Shown: one piece after another, positions 28,006 through 35,461 of the stretch
How the letters are laid out: each line of letters opens with the position of its first letter
Numbering within the stretch: position 1 is the stretch's first letter
Origin: SXXH01 sp041165735
GTDB taxonomy: Bacteria > Planctomycetota > UBA1135 > GCA-002686595
Length of the DNA: 39,559 nt
Assembly: GCA_046341775.1 (NCBI GenBank)
Contig: JBKDQQ010000130.1
Span: 1-39,559, forward strand
Reading direction: 5' to 3'
The notes under the pieces: generated by a model
What the model was told of the DNA's origin: nothing
The model's input: the letters and a program-made list of their open reading frames with translations, nothing else
Databases searched by the model: none
Position numbers and translations under genes: made by a program

Positions 28006-28830
28006 ATGCGCATCGCCCTGCACCCCTTCGACGTCTCCGACGATCCCGCGCGCAACCTGGCCGTGGTCGAGCGCGACCTTGAAGCCTGCCTGGAGGAGGG
28101 CGTCGACCTGCTCGTGCTGCCCGAACTGTGGATCAGCAGCTTCGCTGGCGACGCGGAGTCCATCGCCGCCCGCGCGCGCGACGACGAGCGTCGCCTAGCC
28201 GAGGTGCATGCGCACGCCGCGGCTCTCGGCGTCGCCTTCGTGGGGTCCACCTTGGCCGGTGGTCGCCGCGCGCCGCGCAATCGCGCGCACCTCGCCGGTG
28301 CGCACGGGATGCACCTCTTGTGCGACAAGGCGCACCTGTTCCGCCTGACGGGCGAGCCGCTCGCCTTCGAACGCGGCGAGGAGCCCGGACGCGCCGCCGA
28401 CTGCGGCGCGACGCGCCTCGGCGCCGCCATCTGCTACGACCTGCGCTTCCCCGAGGTGGCGCGCGGCGCGTGGCGCGACGGCGCCGAGCTCTTGTGCGTC
28501 GTGGCGCAATGGGGGCTGCCGCGCACGAAGCACCTGCGCGCGCTCTGCGTCGGCCGCGCGGTGGAGCTGCAAGGCTTCGTGGCGTGCGTCAACCGCGTCG
28601 GACAAGCGACGCTCGGCGGCAAGGTCGTCGAATACGGCGGCGAGTGCCTGCTGGTGGACCCCGACGGCGAAGTGCTGCACGAGTCCCGCGGGCACGGGGA
28701 ACTGCGCGTGGTCGAAGTCGACCTCGAGCTCGCCCGCACGCGCCGGCGCGAACTGCCCGTCGCGCGCGACGACGCCGCGCGCTTGTGGCAACCGACCAGC
28801 AAGTTGCGCGAGACGACCAGCGAACGCTGA
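28006..28830 (+). CDS. Carbon-nitrogen hydrolase (nitrilase superfamily)
   Basis: 274 residues, standard length. It hydrolyses a non-peptide C-N bond, most like the omega-amidase (Nit2) branch. The catalytic triad is E40 in LLVLPELW, K108 in CDKAHLF and C143 in GAAICYDLRFPE. The following NRVGQ and YGGECLLVDPDG elements are also family-typical. It is cytoplasmic; no signal peptide is seen. Nothing near it points to a specific amide, though omega-amidase would deaminate alpha-keto acid amides. The 137-bp divergent gap to the methyltransferase/kinase fusion gene likely holds both promoters. A strong hairpin follows its stop. Confidence 0.92.
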   Translation: MRIALHPFDVSDDPARNLAVVERDLEACLEEGVDLLVLPELWISSFAGDAESIAARARDDERRLAEVHAHAAALGVAFVGSTLAGGRRAPRNRAHLAGAHGMHLLCDKAHLFRLTGEPLAFERGEEPGRAADCGATRLGAAICYDLRFPEVARGAWRDGAELLCVVAQWGLPRTKHLRALCVGRAVELQGFVACVNRVGQATLGGKVVEYGGECLLVDPDGEVLHESRGHGELRVVEVDLELARTRRRELPVARDDAARLWQPTSKLRETTSER

Positions 28831-28848
28831 GCGGGCCCGCCAACGCTC

Positions 28849-28873
28849 GGAGCCGGCTTCATCAGCCGGCTCC
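28849..28873. terminator. Bidirectional terminator hairpin
   Basis: A 10-bp stem GGAGCCGGCT / AGCCGGCTCC with loop TCATC, 18 bp past the amidohydrolase stop. It is followed on the plus strand by a CT-repeat tract (about 28874-28905) in place of a pure T-tract. It lies between converging genes. Confidence 0.75.
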
Positions 28874-28952
28874 TCGCTCTCTCTCCAGTCTCTCTCTCTA
28901 GTCCTCCCGCCGCGTTCGTCCACGCGACGGGATGGTCGATGTCGTGCCGCCC

Positions 28953-29465
28953 TCAGAAGGGGCGGGGCCTCGTCGTCGGACGCACGGGGCGCTGCTCGAC
29001 GGGCCGCGGCTGCGGCGGCGGGACCGGCACGTGCTTGGGCTCGCCGACGGAGGCGTCGTGCGCGTGGATCGCGTCCCCGTACTGGAGCCACGCGTCGTTC
29101 GAACCCTCGAGGATCCACGCGGCTTCGGCTCCACCGCGCGAGAGCCGCTGCAAGTCGATCGAGGCGCGCGAGGCGAAGCGTCCCGCCTCGAGCGCATGGA
29201 CTTCGAGCACCACGCCCGCGAGTTGCTGGCGCGGGAAGGCGTAGCGCAGGCTGGCGCCGGGACCCAGCACGCGGATCTGCGCGGCGGCGCCGCAGCGGAA
29301 CTGCAGCACCTGCGGCACGAGGCCGAAGTTGTGCGCTTCGAAGCTCGTCGGGCTCGCCGCGACGGCGAGTGCGGCGCTCGCGCCCGTGGAGGCTTCCACC
29401 CGGGCGAGATGCGAGTCGAGGGAGCAGGTGGCCGCGAGGGCCACCGCGCACAAGGCGTTGAGCAT
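28953..29465 (-). CDS. Small exported protein, unknown function
   Basis: 170 residues. The N-terminus MLNALCAVALAATCSLDSHL is hydrophobic and probably directs export, though it lacks a basic residue and a clear cleavage site. The mature part (residues about 40-110) has strand-rich runs such as NFGLVPQVLQFRCGAAAQIRVLGPG and YAFPRQQLAGVVLEVHALEAG. These resemble small beta-sandwich domains seen in planctomycete exported proteins. The C-terminal 35 residues are Pro/Arg-rich (VPVPPPQPRPVEQRPVRP). GGAAAG is nine bases before the ATG at 29465. It is the gene after the CHAT operon on the same strand, 155 bp away, and may have its own promoter: GGAATTC occurs in that gap on its strand. Confidence 0.6.
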   Translation of the reverse strand: MLNALCAVALAATCSLDSHLARVEASTGASAALAVAASPTSFEAHNFGLVPQVLQFRCGAAAQIRVLGPGASLRYAFPRQQLAGVVLEVHALEAGRFASRASIDLQRLSRGGAEAAWILEGSNDAWLQYGDAIHAHDASVGEPKHVPVPPPQPRPVEQRPVRPTTRPRPF

Positions 29466-29520
29466 GAGGGTCGGCTTTCCGCCGCGCGCGGGAGAACGCG
29501 GCGGCACGACCCTGTTTCGT

Positions 29521-29538
29521 CCCGGCCCGCAGGCCGGC
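29521..29538 (-). terminator. Weak hairpin after the CHAT operon
   Basis: The inverted repeat CCGGCC / GGCCGG with a four-base loop lies between the CHAT gene stop (29621) and the next minus-strand start (29465). There is no T-tract. It could separate the two transcription units. Confidence 0.35.
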
Positions 29539-29620
29539 TTGAGTGGTGGAAGGGAATTCCGGCCCGGTCTCGGCGCGGACGCACGGCCTCGCCCCGCGGC
29601 CACGCCCCGCGCGGCCACGC

Positions 29621-32272
29621 TCAGCGGCGGCCCATCACGCGGAAGGCCGCCCAGTCGGAGGCTGGATGCCCTTCGCTCCGCAGTTCCGCCACGGCCTTGG
29701 CCCCGGCGGCCGCGGGCGTCGCGCCAGCCTCGATGGCGGCGTGGAAGTGGCGCGACCAACTGCGCGCCGCGGCGTCGCGCACCGGCCAGAGGGTCGCCAC
29801 CACGACGCCTGCGCCATGCGCGAGGAAGGCGTTGGCCAAGCTGCGCTGCGCGCGCCCCTCGATGGCGTGTCCTTCGGCGGAACTGCATGTCGCGAGCACG
29901 ACGAGCTGCGGCGCCGTGTAGGAGCGCGGCTCCGCGTGGATGCGCGCCAGCAGTTCCTCCATCGCGCGCAGCTCGATGTGGCCGCCGCGCGTCGAGGCTA
30001 GGCGCGGCTCCTTGCGCGCTCCGCCTTCGGTCGCGGCGAAGCCGAGGTGCGTCACGATGTGCAGGCACGCGGGCGCCGTGGTGCGCAGCGCATCCGCCAA
30101 GGTGCGCTCATCGAGGTCGCGGGCCCAGACGCGATGGATGCGTTCCAACTCGACCAGCTCGTCGTCGCCCGAGCGCAGGAGCGGCCGGCCCTGCGCGTCG
30201 GTGGGGCGTCCTAGCAGGCGCCAACCGCCCGCGCCGGTCCATTCGCTCGTCGCGCGAGTCGCTCCGGGCAGGACGAGCGGGTCGTGCCGAGGCGCTCCCT
30301 GCGCGTCCACGAAGGGCGGCACGAGCGTCCACGGCACGCGTTCGAGCAGTCCGTGCGCCAAGACGAGCAATCGGCCGCCCGCGCCGCCTTCGTGCAGCGT
30401 CTCGATGCCGTCCAAGAGCCCCAGCTCGCGTCCCAGTTCGGTGGCTTCGAGGCGCGCGGCGGCGAGGTCGTCGCGCGCGATCGCGCCCAGCAATTGGTCC
30501 TCGACCAGCCTCCTCAGTTGTTCGCGCTTGACGATGCGGTTCGCCCCGCTGGCGCGTCCGTCGCGCGCCACATGCACGGCGACGAAGGTGTCGGCGCCGC
30601 ATCCCAGCACCAGCAACCCGCCCTCCAGCCCGGCCGCGAGTCGCAGCAGCTCCGCTTCGTCGACGACTTCCGCGCCGACGCGCAGGTCGCGCGCCTGCCA
30701 CGTGGCGAGCGTGGCGGCGGCGGCGAGCGGCTCGCCGGATTCCAACTGCGCGCGCGCCAAGGCCGCGACGGTCTCTACGCCGACGAGTTCGCCGAGACCC
30801 GCTTCGCGGCGTCCCGCCGCGTCCAACCCGAGTCGCAGCGCATCGCCGAGGAAGGCGACGGCCAAGGCCAGCTCCTGCCGGCGATCGAAGTCCGGCGACA
30901 GGGCGCGTTCCAAGTGCAAGCGTCCCACGACGGAGGCCTGCGCCGCCAGCAATTCGGGCTCGTGCTCGCCCGCGGCGACTTCGCGCGCGAGCACCAGCGC
31001 CAGCGCCAGTTGCTGGCGCGCGTCGGCGTCCCCGCGGCGCGAGACCGCCAGCAGCGACTCGGCCTTGCCGAGCTTGGCCTCGCGGTCGTCGAGCTCCAAC
31101 TGGTCGTAGAGGAGCTTGGCTTCCTCGTGTCGTCCCGCGCGCGCGAGGGTCGAGGCCTTGAGGAGCTTCCACTTGTTCTCGATGGCGCGCACGGGGACGA
31201 TCGGCAGCGCCGGATCCAGCGTCTTCGGCAGGTCGCGCACGCCGGTCCACAGCTCGTCTATCCACGCGCGGTTGCGGTCGAGGCGCTCGAGGGCCGCGCG
31301 GTGGTCGTCGCGGCTCAAGTCCAGCCAAGCCAGCGACGAATGCACCCGCCACAGGCTGTCGGAGGCGAGCCACCAGGAGTCCGCCGCCTCGAGGCGCAGG
31401 CGCTGCTCCAGCTTCACGAGCACGTCGTCCACCCACGCTGCTTCCGACCACAGCGCGTCGTGCACCTCCTCGAGCAAGCCCTGCTGCTGCAGCAGATCGG
31501 CCAGCTCGACCAGCGAACGCGCGCGCAGCTCGGTGGCTTCCCACGAGTCCGGCCAGCGTTCCTCGGGGAGGCGCGCGACGCCGCGGTGCACCTCGCGCCA
31601 CAGCGATTCGGCCGCTTCGCGGTCGCCGTGCAGCTCCTCCGCCTCGGCTTGCACGGACTGCGCGAAGACGCGCATGTAGGAGGAGCCGAGCGCCCGCCAC
31701 AGCGCGGCCGCCTCCTCGGCGTCCGACGCCGCGCGCGACCACGAGTCGAGTCGCGCCACGCCCGACAGCAATCTTCCCCGCGCCATGTGCAGCTGCGCGC
31801 GCAAGCCCAGGAGCGGCGCGCGCAACGCGGCGAGCGGCTCGACCAGCGGATCGGCCTCGGCGTGCGGCGCGAGCAGCGCCAGCTCGTCGTCGAGCCGCTT
31901 CGCCAGCGCGCCGATCTCCGTCACGCTCGAGCGCGCGCGATCGAGGTCGTCGGGGCGCGGCAGCCGGTGCAAGCCCTCGCGGAAGCGCGCGCGTTGCTCG
32001 ACGCTCCAACCCGACCAGCGCGCATGCAGCGCGGCGTAGTCGCCATCGCCGCAACCAGCCAATCGCGGCAGGAGCAGTTCCAACTCGGCGAGCGCCTGCA
32101 GGTCGCGTGCGCCGCGCGCGTCCGGGTCGAGCGACGCCGCGTCCGGTTCCAGCAACCGCTCGGCGAGCGCCCGCGCCTCCGCCATGGCTTGCGGGCAATC
32201 CTGGGCGAACGCGGTGCTAGAGAGGCCCGTCAGGAGCCATGCCCCGACCAGCGCCCGCCACCCGTGGTTCAC
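29621..32272 (-). CDS. Exported CHAT-domain caspase-like protease
   Basis: 883 residues. From the GTG at 32272 the N-terminus is a clear signal peptide (VNHGWRALVGAWLLTGLSSTAFAQ, cleavage before Q24), so the protein is probably periplasmic. Residues about 30-560 are mostly helical with TPR-like antiparallel pattern (for example TLARAGRHEEAKLLYDQLELDDREAK). The C-terminal CHAT domain (about 570-883) has the catalytic pair H742 in CLHIVTHLGF and C796 in LVVLATCSSAEG, and then AFLAHGAGVVVATLWPVRDAA, a CHAT hallmark. CHAT enzymes are clan CD cysteine proteases. The GTG start overlaps the stop of the anti-sigma-like gene in GTGA, the last gene of a three-gene operon. It may act on the periplasmic part of that protein (inference). 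Confidence 0.88.
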   Translation of the reverse strand: MNHGWRALVGAWLLTGLSSTAFAQDCPQAMAEARALAERLLEPDAASLDPDARGARDLQALAELELLLPRLAGCGDGDYAALHARWSGWSVEQRARFREGLHRLPRPDDLDRARSSVTEIGALAKRLDDELALLAPHAEADPLVEPLAALRAPLLGLRAQLHMARGRLLSGVARLDSWSRAASDAEEAAALWRALGSSYMRVFAQSVQAEAEELHGDREAAESLWREVHRGVARLPEERWPDSWEATELRARSLVELADLLQQQGLLEEVHDALWSEAAWVDDVLVKLEQRLRLEAADSWWLASDSLWRVHSSLAWLDLSRDDHRAALERLDRNRAWIDELWTGVRDLPKTLDPALPIVPVRAIENKWKLLKASTLARAGRHEEAKLLYDQLELDDREAKLGKAESLLAVSRRGDADARQQLALALVLAREVAAGEHEPELLAAQASVVGRLHLERALSPDFDRRQELALAVAFLGDALRLGLDAAGRREAGLGELVGVETVAALARAQLESGEPLAAAATLATWQARDLRVGAEVVDEAELLRLAAGLEGGLLVLGCGADTFVAVHVARDGRASGANRIVKREQLRRLVEDQLLGAIARDDLAAARLEATELGRELGLLDGIETLHEGGAGGRLLVLAHGLLERVPWTLVPPFVDAQGAPRHDPLVLPGATRATSEWTGAGGWRLLGRPTDAQGRPLLRSGDDELVELERIHRVWARDLDERTLADALRTTAPACLHIVTHLGFAATEGGARKEPRLASTRGGHIELRAMEELLARIHAEPRSYTAPQLVVLATCSSAEGHAIEGRAQRSLANAFLAHGAGVVVATLWPVRDAAARSWSRHFHAAIEAGATPAAAGAKAVAELRSEGHPASDWAAFRVMGRR

Positions 32273-33543
32273 CGCCCGAGCAGCTCCTTGATCATGCCTT
32301 CGAGCCTCGCGCGCTCCTTGGCCGAGGCTTGCGGCAAGAGGGCGCGCAACTGCGCCACCGCTTGCGCGTGGAAGCCGCGCTTGTGCAGCAGCTTGGCGCG
32401 CTCCTCGCGGCTGGCGAGCTGCAGCAGCTCGCGCACGAGCGCGGCGTCCTCGACGACCGCCACGGTGGAAGTCACGGGCGCGCCCGACACCACGCCGGAC
32501 AGCGGCTGCCAAGTCCACTCGAGCACGCAGGGCTTGGCGAACCAAGCGCGCTGCGCGTCGACGCGCGGCTCCGCCGGCGCGACCTTGGGCTGCAACTCGG
32601 TCGTCTTGGCCTTGAGGCCCACGCCTTCGACGGAGCCGACGCGGAACTCGTACGCCTTGGCGCCTTCGCGCACGCTGGCTTCGAAGGACCAGCGCGAGAG
32701 CTCCGGATCGCTCGCGTGCGTCGAGTCGTCCACGGCGAGGACCTTGCCGCGCGGGGACAGGCTGGCGAAGGCCTCGCCGGTCGCCACCCCGCCGCGCATC
32801 GTCTCGACCCACGAAGTTCCGCCGTCCGCGGCGGTCGTTTCGCGTTGGCCGAGGCGCACGCCCAAGAACACCACGAGCGAGGCCGCCGCGACGGCGACCA
32901 ACCAGCGCGCCGGCCGCAGGATGCGCCCGCTCGGGCGCGGAGCCGCGGCGGCGGAGCGCTCGAGGGCGGGTGTGCGGCCATGGGCTTCGTCCGCCTCCGG
33001 CTCGTCGACGCCTTCCTCGAGCACGAGCGGCGAGGGCGGCGCGACTTGCAGCGTGGCGACGAACGACTCGCACGGCAGGCACACGGCCAGGTGCTTGTCG
33101 ATCGCGGCGCGCCGCTCGATGGCGAGCGGCGCGGACCACTGCTCCGCTCCGGGTCCGGCGCCGAAGCTGTAGAGCTCCTCGGCGGTGGGGCACTCGGAGG
33201 GGGCTCCCGCGGCCAGCGCCTGGTCGCGCAGCCAGCGGTCGGCGGACTCGAGACGGTCCAAGGCTTGGGCGCGGTGGGGGTCGCGCCGCATGGCCTCCAG
33301 CGTGGGGGGCGGCTGCTTGTCGAACGACAGCAGCGCCTGGAGGGCCCTTTCTTCGCCGCCGAGTCTGTCTTCGTCGCCGAGTCTGTCCCCGCCGTCGAGT
33401 CTGTGCTCGCCGTCGAGGTCGCCGGGCCCGAAGCGGAGCGGTTGGTTTTCCTGCTTCATGGAATGCGCAGATTCCGGTCCCTGACCCCCGCGCGGGGCAG
33501 AAAACGGTGAAAAACCGCCGCCCTGGTCGGTTGCGCCGTTCAT
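32269..33543 (-). CDS. Zinc-finger transmembrane anti-sigma-like protein
   Basis: 424 residues. The zinc-binding anti-sigma signature H-x3-C-x2-C is present as KHLAVCLPC (H151, C155, C158), preceded by a conserved-looking CPTAEELYSF segment. A single transmembrane helix lies at about 212-230 (ARWLVAVAAASLVVFLGVRLG), so about 190 residues are predicted to be exposed to the periplasm. The final 60 residues are helical (ALVRELLQLASREERAKLLHKRG). The N-terminal tail contains short repeats (HRLDGG, DRLGDE, DRLGGE) matching an 18-bp DNA repeat. Its ATG overlaps the sigma factor stop (ATGA) and its stop overlaps the protease start (GTGA). Most likely it sequesters the ECF factor at the membrane and releases it on an envelope signal. 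Confidence 0.85.
   Translation of the reverse strand: MNGATDQGGGFSPFSAPRGGQGPESAHSMKQENQPLRFGPGDLDGEHRLDGGDRLGDEDRLGGEERALQALLSFDKQPPPTLEAMRRDPHRAQALDRLESADRWLRDQALAAGAPSECPTAEELYSFGAGPGAEQWSAPLAIERRAAIDKHLAVCLPCESFVATLQVAPPSPLVLEEGVDEPEADEAHGRTPALERSAAAAPRPSGRILRPARWLVAVAAASLVVFLGVRLGQRETTAADGGTSWVETMRGGVATGEAFASLSPRGKVLAVDDSTHASDPELSRWSFEASVREGAKAYEFRVGSVEGVGLKAKTTELQPKVAPAEPRVDAQRAWFAKPCVLEWTWQPLSGVVSGAPVTSTVAVVEDAALVRELLQLASREERAKLLHKRGFHAQAVAQLRALLPQASAKERARLEGMIKELLGR
33357..33420. repeat. 18-bp in-frame tandem repeat
   Basis: Three and a half copies of an 18-bp unit (CGCCGAGTCTGT plus six variable bases) start at 33357, 33375, 33393 and 33411, inside the N-terminal tail of the anti-sigma-like gene. 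Eighteen bases is six codons, so copy-number change would keep the frame. Confidence 0.8.
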
Positions 33544-34139
33544 GCCTCCGCCTCTTCCACCGCCAAGTCGTTGACCAGCACCCGCCGAAGTGCCGTGGAG
33601 GCGCGTTTCACTCGGTATTTCGCCTGTTCCAAGGAAAGCCCGGTTCGGCTGGCGATCTCCTCCATCGTCCGTCCCTCGACGAAGCGCAAGACGAGCAGCA
33701 CGCGGTCCTCCGGGTCGAGGTGCGCCAAGCCGCGTCGCACGAGTTGGCCGACCTCGTCCGTGCTGGCCGTGTCGCTCGGGCCGGGGGCCTGGTCGGCGCG
33801 TTCGGGGATCTGGTCGCCCGTCATCGTCAGGCGCACCTTGCGCCCGCCGCTCTCGCGTCGCCGCAGGTCGACCACGCGGCACCACGCCACGCGGTACAGC
33901 CAGGTGCCGAAGCTGCCCTTGGTCGGGTCGAAGGCGTCGGCGTCGAGCCGGTCGAAGACATGCAGCACGACATCCTGGAACAGATCGTCGCGCGTCGAGT
34001 GGTCCTGCTCGAAGCTGCCGATGCAATGCAACAGCAAGGGCCGGTATCGCTCGAGGAAGGTGGCGACGCTGGGGTTGTGGCGCGCACGCAATCCGCGCAC
34101 CAATTCCAACTCAGCGTCGTCTACCTCATGGTGTCCCAT
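33540..34139 (-). CDS. ECF-type RNA polymerase sigma factor
   Basis: 199 residues, typical of ECF sigma factors. Region 2 covers about 27-95, with RDDLFQDVVLHVFDRLD (core-binding and -10 recognition helix) and FGTWLYRVAWCRVVDLRRRE. Region 4 (about 135-190) has LDPEDRVLLVLRFVEGRTMEEIASRTGLS and a helix-turn-helix EQAKYRVKRASTALRR for the -35 element. The start is set at ATG 34139 because region 2 begins soon after; longer in-frame extension upstream is Ala/Arg-rich and probably untranslated. It is first in an operon with the anti-sigma-like protein and the CHAT protease, linked by a four-base overlap. It is divergent from the DUF6194-like gene, across a 182-bp gap. Confidence 0.9.
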   Translation of the reverse strand: MGHHEVDDAELELVRGLRARHNPSVATFLERYRPLLLHCIGSFEQDHSTRDDLFQDVVLHVFDRLDADAFDPTKGSFGTWLYRVAWCRVVDLRRRESGGRKVRLTMTGDQIPERADQAPGPSDTASTDEVGQLVRRGLAHLDPEDRVLLVLRFVEGRTMEEIASRTGLSLEQAKYRVKRASTALRRVLVNDLAVEEAEA

Positions 34140-34321
34140 CCAAGCATGGAGATAGTGAATCGCGCGGGCGCAAGCAAGCAGCACCTTGGCGCTTGCGGGT
34201 CGAAGCGCCAGAGCCCTGGCGCGGTCGGCGCGCCTTCGCGTTCGGGTGTACGATGTTCCAATCACAGCCGCGGGCGCCCCAGCGCAGCACGGCGCGCGCA
34301 CCTGCAAGCACCTCGATCCCC

Positions 34322-34873
34322 ATGGACGCCAGGACTCGCATCGAGACGTTCTGCTCCGCGCTCGAGGGCGTGGTGGCGCGCCGCAGTTGGGGCGAGACGG
34401 CGTACTTCGTGAACCCCGGTCGCGTCCTCCCGCACGGGGTGTACTTCTGCACGATCAAGGACAAGGACGGCGCCCACGACCGCGCTTCCGCGTTGGACCG
34501 CGAGGGCGTGTTCCGGGTGTCGATCGGCGTGCCGACGGAGACCTACGCCGCGCTCTTCGGGCCGCGGCCAGCGCGTCCGGGCAAGGGTGGCGTGGTCGCC
34601 ACCGGCCACGATCACGCGGCCCTCGACGCGCTCGCGCCGCATCCCGTCTACGCTTGGATGGGTTGGGTGCAGATCCTCGCGCCGAGCGTCGCGTCGTGGG
34701 AGCGCTTGCGCCCGCTGATCGTCGAAGCGCACGACCTCGCGAGGTTGAAGTTCGCCGCGCGCCTGCGGAGGATGCCACACGACCGATCGACCCAGCGGTC
34801 TGGCGCGCGCCCCGGCGAGCGTGTTCCGCGCCGCCCGGGACTCCCGGCGAACGGGGTGGCGACACCCGAGTGA
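34322..34873 (+). CDS. DUF6194-like protein
   Basis: 183 residues, with a well-conserved core over about 1-140. It resembles, from memory, DUF6194 proteins (function unknown). Recognisable pieces are RIETFCSALEGVVARRSWGETAYFVNPGR, LPHGVYFCTIKDKDGAHD, FRVSIGVPTETYAALFG and HPVYAWMGWVQILAPS. The last 40 residues are Arg/Pro-rich and lack conservation cues. ATG 34322 is used; ATG 34253 is possible, with TACGAT at 34246-34251 just before it as a candidate -10 element, which favours the later start. The fold is likely similar to YjbR/MmcQ-type small proteins (guess). It stands first in a plus-strand row with the second sigma factor, nine bases before it. Confidence 0.75.
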   Translation: MDARTRIETFCSALEGVVARRSWGETAYFVNPGRVLPHGVYFCTIKDKDGAHDRASALDREGVFRVSIGVPTETYAALFGPRPARPGKGGVVATGHDHAALDALAPHPVYAWMGWVQILAPSVASWERLRPLIVEAHDLARLKFAARLRRMPHDRSTQRSGARPGERVPRRPGLPANGVATPE

Positions 34874-34882
34874 AGGAATCCC

Positions 34883-35395
34883 ATGGACGACCTGGCCCGC
34901 ATCACGCAAGCCGCCTACGGCGAACTGCAAGCACTGGCGCGCGCCTGCATGCGCGGGCAGAAGCCCGGCCACACGCTGCAGGCGACGGCGCTCGTCAACG
35001 AGGCGTTCTTGCGCCTGACGCGCGCCGATCCGGCCATCCTCCACGATCGGCCGCGGTTCCTCGCGGTCGCGGCGACGGCGATGCGCCAGATCCTCATCAA
35101 CCACGCCGAGGCGCGCAACACCGAGAAGCGCGGCGGCGGGCGCCCGCGCGCCGGGGGAGAACAGGCCGACCTGCTCGAGGCCAGCGAGATCGACTTGGAG
35201 AGCGTGCTGGACGTGGACGCGGCGCTGAAGAAGCTCGAGGCGCTCGATCCGCGCAAGGCCAAGGTGGTCGAGGCGCGCATCTTCGGCGGCATGTCGAACG
35301 CCGAGGTGGCCGAGTCGCTGGGCATGTCCTTGAGCACCGTCGAGTCCGATTGGCGCATGGCCAAGGCGTGGTTGGCGCGGGAGTTGGAGGCGTGA
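34883..35395 (+). CDS. ECF-like sigma factor (TIGR02999-type)
   Basis: 170 residues. It belongs to the ECF subgroup common in planctomycetes, TIGR02999-like. Region 2 has ATALVNEAFLRLTRADPAILHDRPRFLAVAATAMRQILINHAEARNTEKRGGG, a diagnostic segment. Region 4 near 120-165 has LEALDPRKAKVVEARIFGGMSNAEVAESLGMSLSTVESDWRMAKAWL with the helix-turn-helix. Genes of this subgroup are usually followed by a Ser/Thr kinase, as here (start 67 bp on). The kinase presumably controls the sigma factor by phosphorylation, an inference from context. GAAGGAA precedes the ATG. Confidence 0.93.
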   Translation: MDDLARITQAAYGELQALARACMRGQKPGHTLQATALVNEAFLRLTRADPAILHDRPRFLAVAATAMRQILINHAEARNTEKRGGGRPRAGGEQADLLEASEIDLESVLDVDAALKKLEALDPRKAKVVEARIFGGMSNAEVAESLGMSLSTVESDWRMAKAWLARELEA

Positions 35396-35415
35396 GGCGC
35401 GTCGTTTCGGCCCTC

Positions 35416-35443
35416 GCGCGGGATTTCCCGGAATTCGCCAAGG
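35416..35443 (+). promoter_or_regulatory. Motif shared with 38751-38779
   Basis: The stretch from GCGCGGGATTTCCC to GGAATTCGCCAAGG lies between the sigma factor and kinase genes. A closely similar stretch lies at 38751-38779, downstream of the kinase and upstream of the secreted-protein gene. Its nature (regulatory, structural RNA or repeat) is not known. Confidence 0.5.
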
Positions 35444-35461
35444 CCAAAGGGAGCTGATCCT

